Shown piece after piece: positions 1 through 5,994 of a stretch of DNA of 5,994 nt. Origin of the DNA: an uncultured Pseudomonadota bacterium (GTDB lineage Bacteria; Myxococcota_A; UBA796; CAJQPC01); contig CALGIB010000035.1 in the NCBI GenBank assembly GCA_937915955.1, forward strand, positions 1-5,994, given 5' to 3'. Under the pieces are notes generated by a model, which was not told where the DNA came from, made no database searches, and was given only the letters and a program-made list of their open reading frames with translations. The translations under genes were made by a program, and so were the position numbers. Position 1 is the stretch's first letter, and the number at the start of each line of letters is the position of its first letter.

Positions 1-2
1 GC

Positions 3-761
3 CGCGAGCGCCCCCTCCTCGGCGGCCTGGCCCTGGGCTTCGCCCTGCTCTGCAAGCCCGCCCTGGCGGCGCTGGCCCTGCCCTTCGTGCTGCTGGCCGT
101 GGGCTGGCGCGTGCTGCCGGGCTTCGCGCTGGGGGCCCTCGGCGTGCTGGCGCAGGACCTGGCGGTGACGGGCTCGCCCTGGACCTTGCCCTACACGCTC
201 TACGCGCCCACGGATCACCCCGGCTTCGGGCCCGGGATCGGCGGCAACCCCCTGGAGTTCGGCCCCCCCACGGGCCACACCCTGCTGGAGGGGCTGGGGC
301 ACACGGCCTTCAACGCCCTGGGCTTCGCGATGTGGGCGGGCGGCCACGGCGGCCTGCTGATCGCCGCGCCGGCCGGCCTGAAGGACAGCGGTCGCCTGGG
401 CTGGGCGCTGGCGGGCTTCGGCCTGGGCCTGGTGGCCCTGTACCTGAGCTACTGGTTCCCCGGCATCCCGCACTCGGGCCCGATCTACTGGGTGCCGCTG
501 GTGCTGGTGGTCGCGCCCCTGGCCGCTCGGGCCGCCCAGGGCTGGCTGTCGCGGGGGCTGCTGATCGCCGGTCTGCCCCTGGCCTGGCTCTGGGCCGGCC
601 TGGCCTGGCAGGACCAGCTCGGGCCGGCGGTGGACCAGCGCGCGGAGCTGCTGGCCCGGACGGGCACGATCACGCTGGAGGGCCCGCTCTCGTCGGTGGC
701 GAACGTGGATGCCCAGGCCGGGACGGTGTATCGAGTGGACTCCGCCCCCGAGGAGCCGTGA
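3..761 (+). CDS. Glycosyltransferase-39-like multi-pass membrane protein, C-terminal part (5' end outside window)
   Basis: The reading frame is open from the first bases of the window to TGA at 759-761, giving 252 residues of a longer protein. The GTG at 87 lies inside a hydrophobic helix and is not the likely start. About six hydrophobic segments are visible, at fragment residues 5-33, 38-52, 104-122, 132-153, 160-175 and 183-202, followed by a roughly 50-residue polar tail. Two landmarks recall dolichyl-phosphate-mannose-type (PMT/GT39-like) membrane transferases of GC-rich bacteria. One is the loop at 57-81 with GSPWTLPY and HPGFGPGIGG; the other is the late GPIYWVPLVLV segment, resembling their GPRYY-type helix. 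Family members move sugars from lipid carriers at the outer face of the inner membrane. The catalytic N-terminal Asp loop is outside the window, so activity cannot be judged. The stop overlaps the next gene's start. Family assignment is an inference from pattern; another polytopic membrane protein is possible. Confidence 0.6.
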   Translation, partial: RERPLLGGLALGFALLCKPALAALALPFVLLAVGWRVLPGFALGALGVLAQDLAVTGSPWTLPYTLYAPTDHPGFGPGIGGNPLEFGPPTGHTLLEGLGHTAFNALGFAMWAGGHGGLLIAAPAGLKDSGRLGWALAGFGLGLVALYLSYWFPGIPHSGPIYWVPLVLVVAPLAARAAQGWLSRGLLIAGLPLAWLWAGLAWQDQLGPAVDQRAELLARTGTITLEGPLSSVANVDAQAGTVYRVDSAPEEP

Positions 762-1330
762 AGGCCAAGAACGCCCTGCGCCTGATCCTGGGTCTGGTCA
801 CCGTCGCCTTCGTGATCGGCCTCTGGCAGAGCGGCGTCTACGAGACGCTGACGGTGGACTCGGTGCGCCAGTGGCTGCTGGACGCGGGCCCCTGGGGTGG
901 GCTGCTCTTCGTGGTGGCGGTCTCGCTGCTGCAGCCCATGCACCTGTCCATGCACGCCTTCCTGCTGGCCGCCAGCCAGGTCTGGCCCCCCGCCGAGGCC
1001 ATGCTCTACAGCTTCCTGGGCCTGATGGGCGCGGCCCTGACCAGCTACGCCTTCGCCCGCTTCATGGCCGCGGAGTGGGTGCAGGCCCGCATCCCCGAGA
1101 AGCTGAAGCCCTACGAGGCGCGCCTCGAGGAGAAGACCTTCAGCACCGTGCTCATCCTGCGGCTGCTCTTCTTCACGACCCCCATGGTGCAGTTCAGCTA
1201 CGGCGTGCTCAAGCTGCGCTTCTGGCCCTGGCTGGCGGCGATGGCGCTGGGCAGCCTGCCCTACGTCATCGTCGAGATCCTGCTGGGCAGCCAGCTCAAG
1301 GCCCTCCTCGAGTCCCGGGGCTGGCTGTGA
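758..1330 (+). CDS. VTT-domain (TVP38/TMEM64, DedA-like) small membrane protein
   Basis: This 190-residue protein starts at GTG 758, which overlaps the upstream TGA as GTGA, a usual sign of translational coupling. GAGGAG at 750-755 is only two bases from the GTG, so re-initiation is more likely than standard ribosome binding. The next GTG would remove the first helix. Hydrophobic segments lie near residues 8-23, 47-73, 76-101, 129-152 and 157-176. The order fits the VTT fold: a Pro-containing re-entrant segment (LLQPMHLSMHAF, 58-69), a small-residue helix ending in an Arg (FLGLMGAALTSYAFAR, 86-101), an amphipathic charged stretch (102-127), then LRLLFFTTPMVQFSYG (134-149) and the GSLPY turn (165-169). 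The length suits the family (about 180-250). Relatives act in the inner membrane and several DedA/VTT proteins are implicated in lipid scrambling or carrier recycling. No substrate can be read from this sequence. Confidence 0.7.
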   Translation: MKAKNALRLILGLVTVAFVIGLWQSGVYETLTVDSVRQWLLDAGPWGGLLFVVAVSLLQPMHLSMHAFLLAASQVWPPAEAMLYSFLGLMGAALTSYAFARFMAAEWVQARIPEKLKPYEARLEEKTFSTVLILRLLFFTTPMVQFSYGVLKLRFWPWLAAMALGSLPYVIVEILLGSQLKALLESRGWL

Positions 1331-1355
1331 TCGTCGACGAACCCCGGACCTGCGA

Positions 1356-2594
1356 ATGAGCCAGCTTGTCGCTCAGGACCTGCCCGAGCCCTGGTGCCCG
1401 CCGACTCCCCCCGTCGAGGCGCTGGGGGTCGAGGGCAGCCAGGAGCACGACGCCATCGAGGTCGCCTCGCTGGAGCGCGTAGGCGGGACCGCCCCGGCCT
1501 GGGTGATCGAGGAGGCCGGGCGCCTGGCCCGCCTGCTGGGCCTGTCCACGGACTTCGAGCTGCTGGTGGAGCCCGCTCTGCAGGCTCGCCGGGGCTTCTG
1601 CCGGGGCCGGGTCTGGATGCGCGGCGGCCAGCCCCTGCGGATCTGGCTCTCGCCCTGCCCCAACGGGGACCGGGCCGAGCTGCTCGCCACGCTAATCCAC
1701 GAGCTGGCCCACCCCGCCTCGGGGGCCGGCCATGACCCGGCCTTCCGGCGGGCGCTGCTGGACGGCGCTCAACGGGGCTGGGGGCCGGAGAGCTTCGTGT
1801 CCGCCTCGGCCAAGGCCTCGACCCCCGAGCTGGACCGCTGGATCGCCAGCGGCGTCCGCGCTGCGCTGGCCGGCAAGCCGCCGCCGGTCCCTCGGACCTG
1901 CGACTCCGGCGACACCGCCAGGGTGGTCACCCGCATCCGCAAGCTGCACGCCCTGGCGGCCGCCCAGGTCGGCCAGCCCGAGGCCGTCGCCGCCACCGCC
2001 CGGGCCAACGAGCTGGTCACGACCTACGGCCTGGGTGGCTACCAGGTGGAGATCGAGGCCGGCATCGACGAGCAGATGGTCGACCGCTGGGTGCCGCTGG
2101 CGCCCCGCAAGGTCTGGCAGCGCCAGCTGGCCCACGGCCTGGCTCGCTACTTCGGGGTCTTCAGCCTGGCGATGGCCCGCGCCTCGCGCATGCACTTCTT
2201 CGGGCGGCACGCGGACGTGGTCGCCACAGCCTGGCTGCTGGAGGTCTGCATCGAGAAGATCCAGCGTGCCTGCGAGGCCCACATCCGGGACTGGAAGGGG
2301 GCCCGACTCCGGAGCTCAGGCGAGGGCCGGGCCGAGCGCACCGCCTACTGCGACAACGCCGTCTGGGCCTTCCGCCGCAAGCTCGAGGGCATCGCCGAGC
2401 TCGAGCTGGACGACAGCGGCGATGCGCTGGAGGCCGCCGAGGACTTCGCCTGGGCGGAGCACGACAAGCGCGGGCAGCGCTGGAGCTCGGGGCGCGGAAA
2501 GCGGGTCCGCCACCACGCCGCCGGCCAGGCGCTGGGGCGCTCGCTCGAGGTGGTGCGAGGCGTGCGAGGCCAGTCGGTCAAGCGGCTGAAGTAG
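1356..2594 (+). CDS. SprT-like zinc metallopeptidase domain fused to a DUF2786-type domain
   Basis: The gene encodes 412 residues from ATG 1356, 25 bases after the previous stop; no good Shine-Dalgarno precedes it, and the first 45 residues look unstructured. Residues ~47-145 resemble SprT/Spartan-like peptidases: an AELLATLIHELAH helix with the HExxH zinc motif (H115, E116, H119), then GHDPAFRRAL, whose H126 is the likely third ligand. No C-terminal zinc ribbon is seen. After a linker, residues ~190-227 match DUF2786 (RIRKLHALAAAQ, then a helix ending ANELVTTYGL). Residues ~236-370 match the region that usually follows it in phage and bacterial proteins (I believe now called DUF7168): VWQRQLAHGLARYFGVFS, then FFGRHADVVATAWLLEV. 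The tail is basic (GKRVRHHAAG), compatible with nucleic-acid binding. SprT/Spartan enzymes cleave DNA-protein crosslinks; DUF2786 has no established function. The protein is probably cytoplasmic, as no signal peptide or membrane helix is visible. A DNA-linked role is inference. Confidence 0.75.
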   Translation: MSQLVAQDLPEPWCPPTPPVEALGVEGSQEHDAIEVASLERVGGTAPAWVIEEAGRLARLLGLSTDFELLVEPALQARRGFCRGRVWMRGGQPLRIWLSPCPNGDRAELLATLIHELAHPASGAGHDPAFRRALLDGAQRGWGPESFVSASAKASTPELDRWIASGVRAALAGKPPPVPRTCDSGDTARVVTRIRKLHALAAAQVGQPEAVAATARANELVTTYGLGGYQVEIEAGIDEQMVDRWVPLAPRKVWQRQLAHGLARYFGVFSLAMARASRMHFFGRHADVVATAWLLEVCIEKIQRACEAHIRDWKGARLRSSGEGRAERTAYCDNAVWAFRRKLEGIAELELDDSGDALEAAEDFAWAEHDKRGQRWSSGRGKRVRHHAAGQALGRSLEVVRGVRGQSVKRLK

Positions 2595-2601
2595 CGAGCG
2601 C

Positions 2602-3435
2602 TCAGTACGCGTCGCTGGTCCAGCTCCGGTCGGACTTGCTCTCGAGCTCGTAGATGACGCCCCACTTCAGGTCGTAGTGGTCGTCCTCGAAGCCCCAGCC
2701 GTAGTCGCCGCCGGTGTACTGGTTCACCCAGCCCGAGGGCATGTCCGCGGTGATCTTGCCCTTGCCCGAGCGGAAGCCGACCTGCAGCATCGGCAGGCTG
2801 GCGACGGGGCAGGAGCCCTTCCACTCCAGGCTCCCCTGGTCGACCCGCGGCTCGAACTCGAAGCTCCAGTCGCAGCCGCCGCAGCTGGCCGAGGTGGGGC
2901 TCATGCCGTCCTCGCCCCAGACCGGAGGCCCGGCGTCCACCAAGCCGTGGCACTCGAAGCTCTCGCCCCTGCCGTTGGCGGCCTCGAGCACGATCTGACC
3001 GCTGAGCCAGCCGACGGCCTCGTAGCCCGCCCATTCGTCGATGTCGGGGCCGTAGCCGACCCAGGCCTGGCCCTCGGAGATGCTGCTGGTGACCGTCCAG
3101 ACGTGCTCGCACTCGGGCGCGCCCACGCACTCGTCGTCCGCGCAGTCGACGTCCCCGTCGGCGTCGTCGTCGGCGTCGTTGTCGCAGTCCTCGATGCAGA
3201 CGTCTACGCAGTCCTCGTCCTCGCAGTCGACGAGCCCGTCTTGGTCGTCGTCCAGGCCGTTGCCGCAGTCTTCGTCGTCCACCGGGTCCGTGTCGGTGTC
3301 CGAGTCCGCGTCCGAGTCCGAGTCCGAGTCCGAGTCCGTGTCCGCGTCGGTCTCGATCGGAGGCTTCTCGTCGGGCCTGGGCTTGGTCGGGATCTCGGAC
3401 AGACAGGCGGTCAGAGCGATGGACATCAGCAACAT
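2602..3435 (-). CDS. Putative lipoprotein with Asp-rich linker and two Cys/Asp metal-binding-type repeats
   Basis: The gene encodes 277 residues from ATG at 3435-3433; an in-frame TAG four codons upstream fixes the start region. The N-terminus MLLMSIALTAC holds a lipobox (LTAC, Cys11) but no Lys or Arg before it and a very short hydrophobic core. Residues 12-28 are Pro/Lys-rich, and 30-50 alternate Asp with Ser, Thr or Ala. Two 21-residue repeats follow (56-76 and 83-103), each with Cys spacing 14 then 5 and a DDDxDG core, the type annotated in Myxococcota as a putative metal-binding motif; Ca2+ binding through the Asp cluster is plausible but untested. Residues ~110-277 form an unrecognised Trp/Gly/Asp-rich domain with further Cys (162, 185, 188, 209). 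The protein is probably anchored at the cell envelope with this domain exposed. It is transcribed divergently from the gene at 3576 and converges on the SprT-like gene, with 7 bases between stops. No clear ribosome site is seen. Function unknown. Confidence 0.8.
   Translation of the reverse strand: MLLMSIALTACLSEIPTKPRPDEKPPIETDADTDSDSDSDSDADSDTDTDPVDDEDCGNGLDDDQDGLVDCEDEDCVDVCIEDCDNDADDDADGDVDCADDECVGAPECEHVWTVTSSISEGQAWVGYGPDIDEWAGYEAVGWLSGQIVLEAANGRGESFECHGLVDAGPPVWGEDGMSPTSASCGGCDWSFEFEPRVDQGSLEWKGSCPVASLPMLQVGFRSGKGKITADMPSGWVNQYTGGDYGWGFEDDHYDLKWGVIYELESKSDRSWTSDAY
3127..3270 (-). repeat. Two tandem 21-residue Cys/Asp repeats within the lipoprotein
   Basis: Copy 1 spans 3208-3270 (residues 56-76) and copy 2 spans 3127-3189 (residues 83-103), separated by six residues. 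Thirteen of 21 positions are identical, including all three Cys, the Asn three residues into the unit, the DDDxDG core and the following DC. The pattern is the short Asp-rich repeat found in many secreted myxobacterial proteins and annotated as a putative metal-binding motif. Cation binding is inferred from the spacing of acidic residues. Confidence 0.8.
3284..3349 (-). repeat. Hexanucleotide repeat tract coding the Asp-Ser/Thr/Ala linker
   Basis: Eleven tandem 6-base units read GNGTC(C/G)-like on the + strand, four of them perfect consecutive GAGTCC copies (3314-3337), with single-base variants on both sides. On the coding (-) strand they give alternating Asp with Ser, Thr or Ala at residues ~30-50 of the lipoprotein. 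Because the unit is six bases, gain or loss of copies keeps the frame and only changes linker length. Confidence 0.85.
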
Positions 3436-3575
3436 GGCGGGAGCCTATCGCTAGCGCGGGCGGGTCGGCGCCTCGCCTGCGTGGGTTGCTCCCGACCGCC
3501 CCGCCGGCGAAGCGTCGCGGATGGTGAGATGGTCGAGCCCGTTGATATCGTGTGGCGCACTTCGGAGCCGAGCCC
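3436..3575. promoter_or_regulatory. Divergent intergenic spacer, presumed to hold both promoters
   Basis: This 140-base spacer separates the starts of the Asp-rich lipoprotein (- strand) and the membrane protein (+ strand), so promoters for both should lie here. It holds the longest run of mixed AT in the region, around TTGATATCG (3542-3550), which could serve as a -10-like element for the + strand gene, but no convincing -35 box is seen. An 8-base perfect palindrome, CGCTAGCG (3449-3456), lies 13 bases upstream of the lipoprotein start; it is short enough to be chance. No riboswitch or operator is recognised. Confidence 0.4.
3564..3567 (+). promoter_or_regulatory. Ribosome binding site (GGAG) deciding the start at 3576
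   Basis: GGAG ends eight bases before ATG 3576, good spacing for a Shine-Dalgarno sequence. It favours that ATG over the in-frame GTG at 3552, which has no comparable site before it. Confidence 0.6.
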
Positions 3576-4190
3576 ATGTCCGACGCCTTCGCCCTGGTCG
3601 AGAAGCCCAGCCTTGGGACCATCCTCGAGCGCTCACTGCCCATCATCAAGGCCGCCGCGGGCCAGCTCATGGTCGGCGGCCTGGCCCTGGCGACCGCCTA
3701 CTGGCTGATCGGGTTCCTGTCGGCCGGGTTCGGCGTCGTGCTGCTCCCGCTGATCGGGACGCCGATGCTCATCGGGATGCTGGCGGTCAGCTACCAGGCC
3801 GCGCGCGGCGAAGAGGTCAAGTGGGAGAGCCTGGCGGACGGATTCAAGATGCCGCAGGCCTACCTGCTCGGCGTGATGGCGATGGCGGCGATCTTCCTGG
3901 GGCTGTGGGTCATGGTGATTCCAGGGCTCTACCTGATGTTCGCGCTGGTCTACGCGAAGTGCTTCATGCTCCGCGGCAAGAGCGCGTCGGAGTCGTTCGC
4001 GGCGAGCGTGAAGCTGTTCAACGGCAACCTGGGCATCAGCCTCGTCGTGGCCATCTTCGGAGCGGTCATCTCCGCGCTCGGAAACTCGGTGTGGGTGCTG
4101 GCGGCGCTGACGACGCCGCTCATGATCGTGCTGCAGATGGTGACGTTCGAGCTGCTGATGAAGCTCCCCGACAACAAGCAGCTGGCCTGA
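3576..4190 (+). CDS. Multi-helix inner-membrane protein, DUF975/GPDPase-membrane-domain-like, function unknown
   Basis: This 204-residue protein starts at ATG 3576, chosen because GGAG at 3564-3567 sits eight bases upstream; a GTG at 3552 in the same frame would place that site inside the gene. Hydrophobic segments lie near residues 24-47, 52-73, 95-130 (long enough for two helices around the Pro in VIPGLYL), 151-170 and 172-192. A polar loop, QAARGEEVKWESLADGFK (74-91), and the segment AKCFMLRGKSASESFAASVK (127-146) resemble the conserved parts of DUF975 and glycerophosphodiester-phosphodiesterase membrane-domain proteins, where a Gly-rich helix pair is followed by an amphipathic stretch that starts with a run of small residues and Lys/Arg. 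Those families have no settled biochemical role. There is no signal peptide and no catalytic motif. The family is a guess from pattern; that it is a real, integral membrane protein is firm. Compared with neighbours it seems to use GCG and TCG more often. Confidence 0.75.
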   Translation: MSDAFALVEKPSLGTILERSLPIIKAAAGQLMVGGLALATAYWLIGFLSAGFGVVLLPLIGTPMLIGMLAVSYQAARGEEVKWESLADGFKMPQAYLLGVMAMAAIFLGLWVMVIPGLYLMFALVYAKCFMLRGKSASESFAASVKLFNGNLGISLVVAIFGAVISALGNSVWVLAALTTPLMIVLQMVTFELLMKLPDNKQLA

Positions 4191-4244
4191 CGCGAGCGCG
4201 CCCGTCGGCCAGCGAACCCACCCGAGGCCCGGTTACCTGGCCGA

Positions 4245-5252
4245 ATGCTCACCCTGATGTTGGCCTGCGCCGAGCCCGCGCTCGAGCCCCACTTCGACGC
4301 GCCCGAGTCCGAGGGCAGCTTCACCCCCGTGACGCGAGAGCTGAGCGTCGACGGGCTGAACCTCCAGACCTGGCACCCCAGCGAGCAGGCCGGTCGCGGC
4401 AGCCTCTTCGAGTACGACGGGGTCATCTCGGGCCGCGCTCGCACCCAGGGCGATCCCTGGTGCCCCGAGCCGCTGCCCGTGGTCGTCTTCAGCCACGGCA
4501 ACACCGGCATCCGCTGGCAGTCGCTGTTCCTCACCGAGACGCTGGCGGCCCACGGCTACCTGGTCGTGGCCCCCGACCACGTCAACAACACGCTCTACGA
4601 CATCGACGACGACCTGCGACCCGAGGTCGCCGTGCAGCGCCCCCAGGCCGTGATGGACGCCTTCGACGCGCTGGTCGCCGACGAGCCCCTCGGGCGCTGC
4701 GTAGACCCCGAGGCCGGCTACGCGATCATCGGCCACAGCTTCGGCGGCTACACCACCCTGGCCATCGCGGGCGCGCTGATCGACAGCGACGGCATGGCCG
4801 AGACCTGCCCCTCCGAGGGCGGCTTCCTGTGCGGCCTCGAGGAGCTGGTCGGCCCCGGCTTCGCGGACCTCTCAGACGCCCGGGCCTGGGCCGCGGTGCC
4901 GCTGACGCCCGTGGGTGCCCAGGCCTTCGGACCCCAGGGCCTGGCCGCCGTCGAGGTCCCGGTGGTGCTGGTGGGCGCCGAGTGGGACGAGCTGACCTCG
5001 ATGGAGGAGCAGATCCTGCCCATCCACGAGGGCCTGCTCGCCGACGACCTGGCCACCTTCCTGGGGGCCGGGCACTTCAGCTTCAGCGTGATGTGCGACC
5101 TGACCTCGGCCGCCAACGGCTGCGAGGACGGCTTCACCCCGGTCGAGCAGGTGCAGAGCGAGACCAACCTGGTGGTGCTCAGCTTCCTGGGTCGCGAGCG
5201 CGGCTTCCAGGTGGACTGGCCGCCGGCCGCGCTCGAGGTGACCTGGGACTGA
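4245..5252 (+). CDS. Alpha/beta hydrolase, putative lipoprotein (dienelactone hydrolase / PAF-acetylhydrolase-like)
   Basis: The gene encodes 335 residues. No other ATG, GTG or TTG occurs in frame between the upstream stop (4190) and ATG 4245, so the start is forced. The alpha/beta-hydrolase signature is complete: oxyanion-hole strand VVVFSHGNTG (79-88), LAAHGYLVVAPDH (100-112), nucleophile elbow GHSFGG (163-168, Ser165), acid in GAEWDEL (Asp248) and GAGHFSF (His277). The SHG and AAHGYLVVAPDH layout matches the predicted dienelactone hydrolase / platelet-activating-factor-acetylhydrolase-like group, esterases of small or lipid esters; the substrate is not predictable. The N-terminus MLTLMLAC has a Cys at position 8 that would fit a lipobox, though it is extremely short. 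Six more Cys (73, 152, 188, 196, 284, 293) suit disulfides outside the cytoplasm. It follows the preceding gene by 54 bases with no strong ribosome site (GAGG at 4224 is too far away) and converges on feoB. Confidence 0.85.
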   Translation: MLTLMLACAEPALEPHFDAPESEGSFTPVTRELSVDGLNLQTWHPSEQAGRGSLFEYDGVISGRARTQGDPWCPEPLPVVVFSHGNTGIRWQSLFLTETLAAHGYLVVAPDHVNNTLYDIDDDLRPEVAVQRPQAVMDAFDALVADEPLGRCVDPEAGYAIIGHSFGGYTTLAIAGALIDSDGMAETCPSEGGFLCGLEELVGPGFADLSDARAWAAVPLTPVGAQAFGPQGLAAVEVPVVLVGAEWDELTSMEEQILPIHEGLLADDLATFLGAGHFSFSVMCDLTSAANGCEDGFTPVEQVQSETNLVVLSFLGRERGFQVDWPPAALEVTWD

Positions 5253-5259
5253 GGAGCCG

Positions 5260-5994
<735 letters not shown>

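Noticed and set aside
87..89. GTG 87 as start of the glycosyltransferase-like gene
   Set aside because: The frame is open upstream to the window edge and encodes a preceding membrane helix in keeping with the family.
3284..3349. CRISPR-like or phase-variation repeat
   Set aside because: Units are six contiguous bases with no spacers, and copy changes keep the frame, so neither a CRISPR array nor an on/off switch is indicated.
3080..3454. Ser/Glu repeat protein (SESESES) on the + strand
   Set aside because: It is the reverse-strand reading of the hexanucleotide tract. The opposite strand gives a start, lipobox, Cys/Asp repeats and a folded domain.
3552..3575. GTG at 3552 as start of the membrane protein
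   Set aside because: The GGAG ribosome site lies inside this stretch and is correctly spaced for ATG 3576; the extra residues (AHFGAEP) add nothing family-like.
2345..3670. 441-residue - strand open frame over the lipoprotein and SprT-like genes
   Set aside because: Arg/Gly-rich composition and overlap with two better supported genes; an out-of-frame shadow.
4191..4244. Terminator between the membrane protein and hydrolase genes
   Set aside because: Only four-base GGCC pairs flank a loop and there is no T-run; no stable hairpin can be supported.

Overview
The window is very GC-rich, gene-dense DNA with strong G/C third-position bias, which is why long spurious ORFs run antisense to the real genes. 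It suggests a Myxococcota-type (deltaproteobacterial) chromosome. The clearest pointer is a lipoprotein with an Asp-Ser/Asp-Thr linker followed by two Asp/Cys-rich repeats of the C-x-N-x-x-DDD-x-DG-x-x-DC-x-D-x-x-C type, common in secreted proteins of that group. The taxonomic call is inference. I see no RNA gene, insertion sequence, CRISPR array or phage structural gene.

Layout: seven protein genes, two of them cut by the window ends. On the + strand (1-2594) there is the C-terminal part of a multi-pass membrane protein resembling family-39-type glycosyltransferases. A small VTT/DedA-like (TVP38/TMEM64) membrane protein overlaps it through a GTGA junction, and 25 bases further on is a two-part protein with an SprT-like zinc-protease domain and a DUF2786-type domain. 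The three may share a transcript, but their functions are not obviously linked. Facing them on the - strand (2602-3435) is the Asp-rich lipoprotein. A 140-base divergent spacer (3436-3575) separates it from a + strand four-to-five-helix membrane protein (3576-4190). Next comes a lipoprotein-like alpha/beta hydrolase with a complete Ser-Asp-His triad (4245-5252). Last, on the - strand and running off the right end, is the C-terminal part of the ferrous-iron transporter FeoB.

Both convergent gene pairs have exactly 7 bases between their stop codons, so there is no room for terminators outside the coding sequence. No stretch over 300 bases lacks a gene.

I do not see a coherent new multi-gene system. 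The items most worth a second look are the SprT-like/DUF2786 fusion, the Asp-rich repeat lipoprotein with its unassigned C-terminal domain, and the very short, uncharged signal peptides on both predicted lipoproteins.
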